Origin: Sthenelais limicola
Taxonomy: Eukaryota; Annelida; Polychaeta; Phyllodocida; Sigalionidae
Assembly: GCA_942159475.1 (NCBI GenBank)
Contig: OW804096.1
Coordinates: 14,991,871 to 15,055,870 of the forward strand
Direction: 5' to 3'
DNA: 64,000 nt
Shown here: positions 1 to 11,300 of the stretch, one piece after another
How positions within the stretch are numbered: position 1 is the first letter of the stretch
How the letters are laid out: every line of letters starts with the position of its first letter
Program-made: the position numbers and the translations under genes
Notes under the pieces: generated by a model
The model's database searches: none
Seen by the model: the letters and a program-made list of their open reading frames with translations, nothing else
What the model was told of the DNA's origin: nothing

Positions 1-39
1 CAGAAGTTTAGTTGGTTGGTGGAAGAACACCGAGACAAG
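1..39 (+). other. 5' leader exon of secreted-protein gene copy A (partial)
   Basis: This stretch ends at a consensus donor (GACAAG followed by gtaagt at 40). It closely resembles 59941-59981, which also ends GACAAG/gtaagg and likewise precedes a signal-peptide exon. Because the same leader plus signal-exon arrangement occurs twice, I read it as a noncoding first exon cut by the window start. The promoter lies outside the window. Confidence 0.55.
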
Positions 40-294
40 GTAAGTCCAATATTTTTAGCACATAATGAAAGTTTATTCCATGTGAACAAGCATTAATTAC
101 TGCAGAGCACTTCAATATCCTCTCTATATGAGGAAAACTATCCTATCATACCTTATTTCTATAAATGTTCTTAGAATCTACAGCTTAGAATAATTTGTGC
201 ACTGTGTCCAACAAATGTTGCATGTGCTGTATTCTTAGCAGGGTTTCCCAAATCTGATTAAAAACTATGTAATTCCTAAAAGAAATGATCATGG

Positions 295-430
295 CATCCT
301 GATAGGGAGGTGACTGGAAGATGTGCGAGGAAGGTGGGAAAGGGAATTGGAGGTGAAGGGGAGAGGCTAAGGGATAGGGAGGGGAAAAGGAGGGTAAGAG
401 GAAAAGGGAGAGGCAGAAGTAAGGGGGAAT
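295..430. repeat. Purine-rich (GGGA/GGAA) low-complexity tract in intron
   Basis: An almost pure G/A run on the + strand lies inside the first intron of secreted gene copy A (40-938). Open frames on the complementary strand are proline/serine/phenylalanine-rich products of this bias and are not genes. Nothing else supportable is visible in the intron. Confidence 0.6.
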
Positions 431-938
431 CAGAATCAAAATAAGGATTACAAAGTTACAACTACATGACTCCCTTCCATACAAATCTATACAATAGAGG
501 ATTTGCATAGCCGCCATATTGAATGCTGATTCACGTAGAATTATGGGACTAATGGTACAGTCTAAAATATACAGAAAACATGCCATGTTCATCATGGACT
601 ATTTATCAATGCTCTAATGTCAATATTAATATGTTATACATGTTCTCATAATATAAGTCCCCATCTTTGCCATCATGTATTTATGAATGAATGAATATAT
701 TTGGTATTGTCGATTACAAAAATAAGTTCGCTTATGTTAAACAATATTCAAGCCTTACTTTTTCATAAATTTGGGTTATTTGAGTGGACTTACAAAGACA
801 AATACATTTTTACCCATGAGCAGTGTGGATGATTTTCTTTACTTCTTTTAACCCATGTTAAACTTTCAGTCATACAGCTGATACATACAAATGCAAGTTG
901 CATAATGTGAAAAAAACTTTATTTCTATTTCTTTCCAG

Positions 939-1060
939 AATTGAACAATATGAGAGTGCTCAAATTTTACATGGCTGCAGTCCTTCTCATTGTTCTGTGG
1001 GAAGGAGCTGTTGCCGCACCTTGGGCAGACCGTGAGGCATGTGCAGAGTCAGACCAACAC
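939..1060 (+). CDS. Signal-peptide exon of small secreted protein, copy A
   Basis: The exon is bounded by an acceptor (ctttccag, ending at 938) and a donor (gtaagg at 1061). Translation starts at the ATG at 950 and gives 37 codons ending in phase 0. Residues 1-22 form a signal peptide: a short polar start, then a hydrophobic core ending ...LLIVLWEGAVAA. The mature start contains one Cys (EACAESDQH). The same core (AVLLI.LWEGAVA) and the same intron end (atttctatttctttccag) recur at 62200, so this is one of two tandem paralogs. The product is presumably secreted; its family is not recognised. Downstream exons are uncertain, with candidates at 3310-3339, 22270-22383, 27310-27346 and 27481-27489, all phase compatible. 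Confidence 0.7.
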
Positions 1061-1087
1061 GTAAGGATACATTTTTTGTTGGAAACT

Positions 1088-1474
1088 GTGTTTCAGGGAA
1101 ATAAGTCATAAGTCGCAAAAATTGATATTTTTCAAAGGTTGTTTTTTACAATATCTCTTGATTGGAATGTTCTGATTTCTAGGGGGGTTATCACTTAATG
1201 TCATATGAATCTATATAACAAATTTCGAGACATTGTATTAAATATATCCTTGCGTTTTGAAGGTCTTTGTATGGAGTATATCTAGTTACTTTACTGGTAA
1301 TTACCCATCCAGAAACATTGCAAACATTTTTTTTTCAAAAATGAAAATATCAAACTTAAAATATGGAAATACTTATTAGGTGTCCTAGTGTTTACTATCA
1401 TTGGAATCGCCTTTTTCTCCTCTTTTCAAATATGATGATATCTCAAAATCCGTTGTGACTCATTTTCCTAAAAC
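1088..1474. mobile_element. MITE family 1, copy 1
   Basis: A 387-bp unit is recognisably duplicated at 3351-3768. Its left end reads tttcagggaaataagtcata and its right end is an imperfect inverted copy (gactcattttcctaaaac), so it carries terminal inverted repeats. The interior is AT-rich without a gene. It lies in the intron after the signal-peptide exon of copy A. Confidence 0.6.
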
Positions 1475-1487
1475 CCTTTTTTTAAGG

Positions 1488-1852
1488 TATAGTCTGTCCG
1501 AAAAGTAGTTGAACACATGATTCCTTCAAATGGTGTTAGTGGAAGATTTTTTACTTCTATTTATGACAAGGACCTGTCAACCCTTTGCCCAGCGAGTTAC
1601 CCATTTCAATCAACGATGGAGAAACAGGGCCAGTATAATCAGCTCTTCCTTCCATCTGAGCAAAAACAGCTGCTGCACATAGAACAGAAGCAGCGCAATA
1701 CAATGCACCTGTATGTTTGGCTATGGTCAGTCGCAAACGGCCATGGTCAGTCACAAACGGCAATTCAGGGGCCAAAGGTTTAAAGTAAAAACTCCCCCAC
1801 TTTTCCCTCCTACTAAGGAAATACGTGTCAAGTACTTTTCAGACAGACTATA
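1488..1852. mobile_element. MITE with 26-bp TIR, Tc1/mariner-like ends
   Basis: The left end TATAGTCTGTCCGAAAAGTA is mirrored at the right end (tacttttcagacagactata) with one difference in that stretch. The ends start with TA, as expected for Tc1/mariner-type non-autonomous elements. It sits 13 bp from MITE family 1 copy 1. The open frames inside it have no recognisable similarity. Confidence 0.6.
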
Positions 1853-2177
1853 CCTGTCCTTGTCGCTCTGACAATTCTAACGCTCTCATGCATGCAAAGA
1901 CTGTACAATCATATAGATTCCCATCTAACAGGTTAAGTTAAACCACCCTTTAATTCTTTTTGAGATTTTCTGATTTTCTATAGACAGATTCTTCACCTAT
2001 ACAGGTGGTGTTATTATGAAGGTAACATAAAGGACTCAAAATGTTGTAGAGTATGAAGACATGTTTAATGTCGTAATCAAGTACCTGGTGTTGGTGGATT
2101 GTTGCTATAGAGTGCCACATGGACTATATATAGGTCTATATGATTGCGACGCCATCTAGAAGCATAACCGCGGGTTC

Positions 2178-2293
2178 TTCCCACCACCCACCCCCCACCC
2201 ACCCACCCACCCACTCAATGCTAAAAAGTGTAGGCTTTTTTGTTCCAGCCTGTAAAAAGTGTCTCCTTCCCGCGTTTTTTCAAGGCATTTTAT

Positions 2294-2324
<31 letters not shown>

Positions 2325-2340
2325 ACACACACACACTTTT
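2178..2340. repeat. CCCA and CA/C-rich microsatellites
   Basis: There is a (CCCA)n run at about 2178-2215, and a poly-C followed by (CA)n at about 2293-2336. The surrounding 1853-3309 is AT-rich intron-like sequence with no supportable gene. Confidence 0.8.
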
Positions 2341-3309
2341 TGTGGCGAAACGCAGAAAATCTGATGCTAAAAAATAAAAAAGACCCCTTTTTATGATTTC
2401 AAGAACATGATACGCATTTACCCAACACCCCTTTTTTTGTCAAAACACGGAAACTAATGTTTTCTTTAATAGTCCTACAAAATATAAATATATAGCCTCA
2501 AGGTGTAGGCTAATAATAAAAAATACTAATATTTTGCCCCTCCGTTCTTTGTATGAATATTGTGCTTAAGTACTTGCCAATGTATTCTAGTCATCTTAGA
2601 CATATTAGAAACTATTTTGCAAACGCACATAGATATAAAATTACTTATTAGATATGCTAATCGTTAACAACCTAATCTGCGCATGTCTGTTACAGTGCAT
2701 CTTGGGATAGATTCTGTTTAAATCTGATATACAAATATTGAGCAACATTTTTATCAAAAATTGCAAGAATGTTTTCATCGATATTATAGCTTGTGTAAAT
2801 GATCTATGAAAACCAAATGCATGATGGAAGGATAAAGTCTTGTGTTATGGAAACATGTAAAACACGTGGATATTAATATTGGAGTGCCAATCAATATTTC
2901 ATGCTGAATATGACATGTTTCCTATAGATTTTACAATGTATCATTATTCCCATAATTCAATGCAAATCAGGATTCAAAATGGGGGCTATGCAAATCCGCT
3001 ATTAGCAAGAGCACTTAGTTTTGGGCTGCTGTACAAGTGTGGCCCACTAATACATCACTGGAACTAAGAAACATACACATACATTGGTTCATTTCAAATA
3101 ATGTCAATATCAGTAGTTAGACATTGACTTGTGCAATCCTGGAAGCCTCTTTGCTTCTGAGCTTACAGAGTGAGTATAGTTCACCAAATTGCAAAAGAAA
3201 ATTAGTTTTTATAGTTCAGCAAGGTGTACTGTAAGTCTTCTTCCAAATATTGCTATCATGCTTTTCTAACTTAGGCTTTGTGTTGATATCAGTACAATTA
3301 TCATTGCAG

Positions 3310-3339
3310 TGTGCAAGTTATTACGATTGTGCAGCAACT
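3310..3339 (+). CDS. Candidate 30-nt cysteine-rich microexon
   Basis: This stretch lies between an acceptor (ttatcattgcag) and a donor (gtgagt). In phase 0, matching the end of the signal-peptide exon, it encodes CASYYDCAAT with two Cys. It would fit a Cys-rich mature peptide of secreted gene copy A. Only splice signals and phase support it. It lies immediately left of MITE family 1 copy 2. Confidence 0.35.
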
Positions 3340-3350
3340 GTGAGTATAAA

Positions 3351-3768
3351 TGTGATGTGTTTCAGGAAAATAAGTCATAAGTCGCAAAATTAATATTTTT
3401 TAAAGTGTTTTTTTTTACAAGATGTCTTTATTGAAGTGTTCTGATCTTTAGGGGGTTTTGCACTTATAGTCATATAAATCCATATCACAAATTTCGGAAC
3501 ATTTTATCAAATATATCCTTGCGTTTTTAAGGCCTTCATATGGAGTATATTTAGTTACTTTACTGGTAATTATCCATCCAGAAACATTGCAAACTTTACT
3601 TTTCAAAAATAAAAATATCAGACTTAAAATATAAAAGTACTTATTAGGTGTCCTAGTGTTTACTATCATTTGAATCGGCTTGATCTCCTCTTCTCAAATA
3701 TGTCAAAATCTCTCATCTCAAAATCTATATTTTGCGACTTATGACTCATCTTCCTAAAACGGATCACA
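3351..3768. mobile_element. MITE family 1, copy 2
   Basis: A 418-bp element has terminal inverted repeats beginning TGTGAT and continuing through GTTTYAGGAARATRAGTCAT and AAGTCGCAAAA. It resembles the copy at 1088-1474 along its whole length with scattered substitutions. No coding capacity is seen. Confidence 0.65.
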
Positions 3769-4584
3769 AATGAGTACAACTAATATGGTGCTTGGAGATG
3801 TAGATTCTCCCTCTTTCATTCATCACATGTATATCCCCCCAGGACCAGAGGGCATTCCTCCTCACCCATACAAAGTTCAACATAAATCTGTTTTGACCAG
3901 TAGAAATATATATGAAATGAAATGAGTCTAATCAAAATTCTAATGAAATAAAAGCCATTTACATGAAGCCGACATGAAGTTTGTTTACTTAAAATGAGCT
4001 GGAAATACGAATTGGGCAGGAAAACATGTGACCTCCTTGATTGATTAAACTCTAGTTGTTGTAGGGTGAATCTGGTCTATCTGAATGAGACTAAAAGGTC
4101 TATGGACGCTGGGGTCCATGACACTAAGGTCCATGACACTAAGGTCCATGACACTATAGTGCCCACTTTTGTTTATTTTCAGTTTCTAAAGTCCAGCCCT
4201 TCTTGGATGCTAGGGCCCACCCACAATCGGACCCTTATTCACAATAAGTCCAATATTCACAATAAGTTCAGATATCAAATAATTACTCTCTCAGACGCTA
4301 GGGCCCACCTCTAGCATTCTGGTTCTTAAGTATGAAACAACTAGGACAATTATACATGATTACTGCAGATGTGAAGGCCTATTATCCGACTTATTTTTAA
4401 AATTGATTTAAATATCGTTGAATTTGCAACTCAGTTATTCTTATAGCAAATGGCATGATGGAGGGTTCAAACTGATCGAGACCCAACAGAAAACGGGACA
4501 GACACTGACTGGGTGAGTTCCTGTTTGGTGGCGTCAGTGATCAGTTTGAACCCAAGCAGAGTGCCATTTATTATTTACTAGCAA
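3769..4584. repeat. Intergenic/intronic; 18-bp minisatellite at 4111-4165
   Basis: The unit ggtccatgacactaa repeats about three times at 4111-4165. Two related GACGCTRGGGCCCACC motifs occur nearby (about 4205 and 4293). I see nothing gene-like in the rest. Confidence 0.5.
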
Positions 4585-5290
4585 ATACCCGTGCTACGCA
4601 TGGGATTTGCTAGTGGCACAGTGGGGCCCACATCCTCATCTCTCCTTGTTCCCTCTCCCACTATCTTTAGGCATATAGCAAGTATCAATAATGGATTTGA
4701 CTCATGAGAGACAAATTAAAAATACTCACACTGCACAAAGAGGTCGTGTAATAAAGTTAAAACTGTTTTCCTCTTGGTTGGGGTGGGTAGAAATCCAAAA
4801 CTAAATGGCATCATTTTACCTAGTCCCTCATCAGATTCATAAAACTTAGCCAATGGAAAAAGACAATAGCAGGGGTATAAAAAGTATAATAATGGATTTA
4901 ACTTATGAGATACAAATAAAAGGTATCCACAATGCACAGAAAGGCAGTGCAATAGAATTAAAACTGTTAGTTAGATGAATTAAAGAATTAAAACACTTGG
5001 TTAGTGTGGGTAGAAATCTGAAAATAAATGGCATCATTTCCCTAGCCCCTCATCAATGGCCAATGGGGTAAAGGCCATAGCTGGGGTATAGCAAGTATAA
5101 TTGATGAATTCTAGACATAAACTAGACATATAACATATATAAAATGTACAGACATCAGTACTGTAAGTTTAACAGCATTTTCTGCCTGTTTTGGGTGGGT
5201 AGAAATCAGAAGATGAATGGCGTCCCATAATAAAGGCTATAGTAGCTGGATAGCCACTGTTATCAATAATTATTCATATTAGAATACAAT
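4585..5290. repeat. Imperfect tandem ~200-bp repeats after an ACCCGTGCTACGC motif
   Basis: The stretch begins with a short palindromic motif (AGCAAATACCCGTGCTACGC followed by ATGGGATTTGCT). Three degenerate units of about 200 bp follow, each with a gtgggtagaaat box, an atggcatcat box, a ccctcat box and a gggtata box. It looks like a decayed non-autonomous element. No coding region is supported. Confidence 0.5.
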
Positions 5291-6020
5291 TCTAACATAT
5301 ACACCATTGTCAGGAAGGCAGTAGGATAAAATTCATTTCATTTACTGCTTGTCTAGAGAGGATTGAAATTGGAACATGTACAGCATCATTTCCCTAGCCC
5401 CCAAATGTCAGATTAGGCGAATGAACAAAAATGGGGATAATGATCGATTCACTTAATACAGTCCAAAATTGTTAGTGGTTTCATACAATTTATAGTTAAA
5501 TCATGTTTTAAATCATCTCAAACAAGGCCTACAAGATGAATTCCCATTGTGTAACAATCAATTATTCCAGATTACAATAAAAAATATTAATAAAACCATG
5601 TAATTTCACAATATACCTGACATACAAATGCCTCAAGGCACTATTATGGCCCCCTGGAAGTAGGTGTGTCTCTTATCAAAATGTTGTCCACTGCTCAGCA
5701 TTGTCAGCTATTAAAACTTTCTTTCCTATGGGGTCTGATTCACTTCATGCAAATTAGCGAAAAGGGGCTATAGGGAAATGATATTATCAAATTTGAGGAT
5801 AAATAAACCATAATGGTTATTTTTATAGATTTTCACCTCTGATATTTTGAAAGATGTAGGCAAATGCAAATCAGTCAAGTAGATTCCAACAAAAAAATAA
5901 TATTTCTCTTTCAAAGGGGGTCAATTTAGTGAGCATCATTTCCCTAGCCCCTGATTATTGGAAAATGCCTTTGTTAGACAGTAACTGACAATACTGGAAT
6001 TAGTAGACGATTGGGTGGAT
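5291..6020. other. No gene seen; recurrent GCATCATTTCCCTAGCCC motif
   Basis: AT-rich sequence. The 18-mer GCATCATTTCCCTAGCCC occurs at 5031, 5383 and 5933, and in reverse complement at 7233, so fragments of one repeat family are scattered here. Confidence 0.5.
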
Positions 6021-6165
6021 AGTGCCACAACTAACTGTTCCACCAAAAGTGATAGAGGAACACTTTTTGTGAGAAGTGGTCACTATCACTTTCCCCCAGA
6101 AGTGATAGAGGAACACTTATGTTGAAGTGTTCAATATCACCTTTAGGTGGAACAGCTAGGAGTGG
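6021..6165. mobile_element. Foldback element with internal direct repeats
   Basis: The outer arms (ccacaactaactgttccacc and ggtggaacagctaggagtgg) are imperfect inverted copies. The interior has aagtgatagaggaacact twice plus complementary segments. This fits a small foldback or MITE relic. Confidence 0.5.
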
Positions 6166-6982
6166 CCTGTCCCCAACAAGTTCTCATCTTAGAGATGAGG
6201 ACTGTCTGAGACTCCACCACACAGCCTGCTGTGCCTTCCAGAACCAAGTACTGATGTAGTAACTAGTATGCTGGAAGTATAGCCAATTTGGAGAGGGGAC
6301 AGAGACCAACAACTTCAAGGTATAAGGGCAAACTGGTGTTATAAGCCATGACCTCTAAATAACAGATCACACTAATTTTGCAGACTAAAAGAATAATGCT
6401 TTCAGCTATGCCAAAGATACATGCAAATAAAGACACCTCTATGGAATGCACAGTATTATGCAAGACTACAGTAAAATGACTTTTAGTTCATAATTTTCTA
6501 TTACTGGTCCTTCTGGATGAGTCCCCCTAGTGAGTAAAGAGGTGAAGCAATGGCACATGAATTGGACCAATCAGAGGGCTTGTTATATTGATGCAATGAG
6601 AACATGGCCACTGCCATGAAAAAGTAGGTCACCACTTCAACTTTTCAGCAGTAAAATAAAGCAATTTCGAATGGTTAATAAATATGCTAAAAGGCTATGA
6701 AGTGATCATTTCCATGATTGAAATCTAACTGGTAAAAAAGTTTATTCATTTTGCTTGAATTGTTGGAAAACACCATAGATTCAGCTGCAACAGTTGACAC
6801 AACTAACACCATGGTTACTGGGTCAAGTCATGTCAAGTTCAAGGTCGGGAGAACCGACAGGGTAGAGTGGCCACTTCCATGATGGAACTCCTGTTAGAAT
6901 TGGCCATTTCTAATAAAATACTTAGTATTTGAGTTGTTTTAAAGACATTTTATAGCTATCCACCCAAATTTGTCTACTAACG

Positions 6983-7106
6983 AGCCTGGTGAACGCATAA
7001 TGCCAGGCTGTGCTTATATCCAGTCTGGTATCACTCGACCCTTACGGGTCTTGTGCTACCAAACTGGATATAAGCACAGCCTGGCATTACGCTTGTTCAC
7101 CAAGCT
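6983..7106. mobile_element. Near-perfect 124-bp foldback (hairpin) element
   Basis: Two arms of about 52 bp (starting AGCCTGGTGAACGCATAATG) are inverted copies with only a few mismatches. They flank a short loop containing a second small palindrome (gacccttacgggtc). The whole would fold into a long hairpin. No coding sequence. Confidence 0.75.
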
Positions 7107-7996
7107 CTAAATAGTGCACATTTTTTCATAATTTTTTTTGTGTGTTATAGGTATTTAAATACATGTTATGAACAGTACAAATTAACAAACTCACCAAAAT
7201 TACATATTTACCAAATATGGGTTATAAAAAATGGGCTAGGGAAATGATGCTAAGTTTTGGAATAATTTGATGGATGGCATGAGGAGGAAGAAATTGCCCA
7301 ATAAATGGAAAAAATGAAAGGGTCGCATACCTAGGCATAAATAATTGAATAAAAAGAAAATATACCAGGAAATCAAACTTGAAAGAGGCAAAATGAACTT
7401 CTGAGTTATTTTAATCTTTAATTTTTGATAAAATATAGGGCAAAAAGCAGGTTTTTCTATTTTCAACTGATAAGTATTAGTGTCAAACTTATGAAAGTAT
7501 ATATGGAATGAAAACTGGCATCGAGACGAATCCAATGATACATACAAATTAAGTATTCAATATATATTAATTGAACTATATAAAGAAAATTTCTGCAATA
7601 TAGCACAAATGAAAAAACCCACCCATATATAGTCCAAGTTTGGGACAATTTTGGGTTATACCTGACTGCTAAAGCCATGCATTATAGATCTATTATGTCC
7701 TGAGAGAAATATTTATTTAGTTACCCTGGGGGACATTTTCCTCTTCAATATAATTATGTTGTTTACTTGTTAGGGTCCCAAAATACATTAAACAGATTCA
7801 TGACCACCAGTGTTTTCCTCTTTATCTGCTCAATATCAGTTGTAATCTCCTCCCCCTACAATCTAGGCGCACCCTCCAACTCCTCCTCCTTATGCACAGA
7901 AGGGCCCACAGCGGTCCCCCACCCAACCCATCTACCTCTAACAAAACCAGAGACACTAGGGCCTCCTCCATCTACAACCTCCCCACCAAGAAAGCT
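7107..7996. other. AT-rich, no supported gene
   Basis: The stretch holds AT-rich DNA and one copy of the GCATCATTTCCCTAGCCC family (reverse, 7233). A proline/serine-rich open frame near 7767-8069 runs into the satellite. It starts with a hydrophobic stretch but has no other support, so I do not call it. Confidence 0.5.
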
Positions 7997-8697
7997 GATA
8001 TCAGCCCGATATCAGAATCTGATATCAGATCTGATATCAGATAGGCATGTCATTCTGATATCAGGCTGATATCAGGCTGATATCAGATTCCAATGAGCAA
8101 GAAGATTTTACATACTAAAAAATATGCATGCAAAAAGGGGGTTTCAAGCTCTTCTGTTCAAAGTTTGCTGAAATAGGAATTTTTAAAGATTTTAGAATTT
8201 TTTTATATCAGATTCTGATATCAGACTGATATCAGGCTGATATCAATTTCTGATATAAAAAAAATTATCTGCAGATGCTTTGATTATCCTCTTATGTACC
8301 TAATTCAAGCTCTCCTTAAATATATTTCCCGAAATTCTTGCTGAAATAGGAATTTTCAAAGTCTTTAGAATTTTTACCATATCAGATCTGATATCAGATG
8401 GATATCATTCTGATATCAATTTCTGATGAAAATGAAAGTATTTGCGGATGCTTTGATTGTCCTCTTATGTACCTAATTCAAGCTCTCCTTAAATATATTT
8501 CCCAAAATTCTCGCTGAAATAGGAATTTTTAAAGATTTTAGAATTTTTACCATATCAGATCTGATATCAGATGGATATCATTCTGATATCAAATTCTGAT
8601 GAAAATGAAAGTATTTGTGGATGCTTTGATTATCCTCTTATGTACCTAATTCAAGCTCTCCTTAAATATATTTCCCAAAATTCTTTGAATTTTCGAT
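7997..8697. repeat. 172-bp tandem units seeded with GATATC motifs
   Basis: After a short GATATCAG-rich run (7997-8095) come three tandem units of about 172 bp, starting near 8168, 8340 and 8512. Each has a common AT-rich spacer (gctgaaataggaatttt ... aagctctccttaaatata) and a core of 4-6 GATATC palindromes. This is the left part of a compound satellite. Confidence 0.8.
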
Positions 8698-11300
8698 CGG
8701 CTCTATATCAGTTCTGATATTGAGCCGATATCGGACCGATACTATTTCTGATATCAGTTTCTGATATTGAGCCGATATTATACCGATACTATTTCTGATA
8801 TCAGTTTCTGATATTGAACCGATATCGTACCAATACTATTTCTGATATCAGTTTCTGATATTGAGCCGATATCGGACCGATACTATTTCTGATATCAGTT
8901 CTGATATTGAGCCGATATCATACCAGTACTATTTCTGATATCAGTTTCTGATATTGAGCCGTTATCATACCAATACTATTTCTGATTTCGATTGTTAAGT
9001 CAAAATAGTCGATCGTAAAGTAAAAAATAGTCAATCGTAGTCAGAATAATCTATTGTAAAGTCAGAAAAGTCGATTGTAAAGTTGAAATAGTCAATTGTT
9101 AAGTCGATATAGTCAATCGTAAAGTCTGAAATGTTTATCGTAAAGTTGAAATAGTCAATTGTTAAGTCGCAATAGTCAATCGTAAAGTCACAAAAGTTGA
9201 TCGTAAAGTCAAAATAGTCGATCGTAAAGTCAAAATATTGTACCTAATTCATACAATTTATTTGTGTAAATAAAATTGCTAACTCTAACTTAATGTCTTA
9301 CAGTCTTGGTTTCTTGGACCATGGATTTCAGTTACTTAATCAAACCATCCCACATACAACAATTCATGCTCTCCTTTAAAGAAAATCAAGAAAATGCTAT
9401 TACAAAAGTTTTTCGGCTCAACATCAGAACCTGAATTTTCGATCGGCCCTATATCAGTTTCTGATATTGAGCCGATATCGTACCAATACTATTTCTGATA
9501 TCAGTTTCTGATATTGAGCCGATATCGGACCGTTACTATTTCTGATATCAGTTTCTGATATTGAGCCGATATCGGACCGATACTATTTCTGATATCAGTT
9601 TCTGATATTGAGCCGATATCGGACCGATACTATTTCTGATATCAGTTTCTGATATTGAGCCGATATCGGACCGATACTATTTCTGATATCAGTTTCTGAT
9701 ATTGAGCCGATATTGTACCGATACTATTTCTGATATCAGTTTCTGATATTGAGCTGATATCATACCAATACTATTTCTGATTTGGATCTTTAAGTCAAAA
9801 TAGTTGATCGTAAAGTAAAAAATAGTCAATATTAGTCAGAATAATCTATTGTAAAGTCAGAAAAGTCGATCGTAAAGTTGAAATAGTCAATTGTTAAGTC
9901 GAAATAGTCAATCGTAAAGTCAGAAATGTTTATCGTAAAATTGAAATAGTCAATTGTTAAGTCGAAATAGTCAATCGTAAAGTCACAAAAGTTGATCGTA
10001 AAGTCAAAATATTGTACCTATTTCATACAATTTATTTGTGTAAATAAAATTGCAAACTCTAACTTAATGTCTTACAGTCTTGGTTTCTTGGACCATGGAT
10101 TTCAATTACTTAATCAAACAATCCCACATACAACAATTCATGCTCTCCTTTAAAGAAAATCAAGAAAATGCTATTACAAAAGTTTTTCAGCTCAACATCA
10201 GAACCCGAATTTTCGATCGGCCCTATATCAGTTTCTGATATTGAGCCGATATCGTACCGATACTATTTCTGATATCAGTTTCTGATATTGAGCCGATATC
10301 GTACCAATACTATTTCTGATATCAGTTTCTGATATTGAGCTGATATTGGACCGATACTTTTTCTGATATCAGTTTCTGATATTGAGCCGATATCATACCA
10401 ATACTATTTCTGATTTCGATCGTTTAGTCAAAATAGTTGATCGTAAAGTAAAAAATAGTCAATATTAGTCAGAATAATCTATTGTAAAGTCAGAAAAGTC
10501 GATGGTAAAGTTGAAATAGTCAATTGTTAAGTCGAAATAGTAAATCGTAAAGTCAGAAATGTTTATCGTAAAATTGAAATAGTCAATTGTTAAGTCGAAA
10601 TAGTCAATCGTAAAGTCACAAAAGTTGATTGTAAAGTCAAAATAGTCGATCGTAAAGTCAAAATATTGTACCTAATTCAAACAATTTATTTGTGTAAATA
10701 AAATTGCAAACTCTAACTTAATGTCTTCAGTCTTAGTTTCTTGGACTATGGATTTCAATTACTTAATCAAACAATCCCACATACAACAATTCATGCTCTC
10801 CTTTAAAGAAAATCAAGAAAATGCTATTACAAAAGTTTTTCGGCTCAACATCAGAACCCGAATTTTCGATCGGCCCTATATCAGTTTCTGATATTGAGCC
10901 GATATCGTACCAATACTTTTTCTGATATCAGTTTCTGATATTGAGCCGATATCGTACCGATACTATTTCTGATATCAGTTTCTGATATTGAGCCGTTATC
11001 ATACCAATACTATTTCTGATTTCGATTGTTAAGTCAAAATAGTTGATCGTAAAGTAAAAAATAGTCAATATTAGTCAGAATAATCTATTGTAAAGTCAGA
11101 AAAGTCGATTGTAAAGTTGAAATAGTCAATTGTTAAGTCGAAATAGTCAATCGTAAAGTCAGAAATGTTCATCGTAAAGTTGAAATAGTCAATTGTTAAG
11201 TCGAAATAGTCAATCGTAAAGTCACAAAAGTTGATTGTAGAGTCAAAATAGTCAATCGTAAACTTGAAATAGTCATTTGTAAAGTCACAAAAGTTTTCAG
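8698..11300. repeat. Compound higher-order satellite (47-bp GATATC unit + ~20-bp TCGTAAAGTC unit)
   Basis: Four higher-order blocks repeat the order [47-bp units] - [about 20-bp units] - [about 190-bp unique-like spacer]. The 47-bp unit reads roughly TCTGATATCAGTTTCTGATA, TTGAGCCGATATCGGACCGA, TACTATT. The 20-bp unit is AAAGTCGAAATAGTCAATCG with variants. The spacer contains tgtgtaaataaaattgc and catgctctcctttaaagaaa. Blocks begin near 8698, 9440, 10215 and 10860; the last lacks the spacer. No genes are present. Confidence 0.85.

Noticed and set aside
185..595. 136-codon minus-strand frame
   Set aside because: It runs through a purine/pyrimidine-biased tract in an intron; Pro/Phe/Ser composition, no splice or start support.
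7767..8069. Open frame with a hydrophobic start and Pro/Ser/Thr tail
   Set aside because: It runs into the GATATC satellite and lacks a stop or donor outside it; looks like chance.
7997..11300. CRISPR-like array
   Set aside because: Units are contiguous satellite repeats without unique spacers in a eukaryotic genome.
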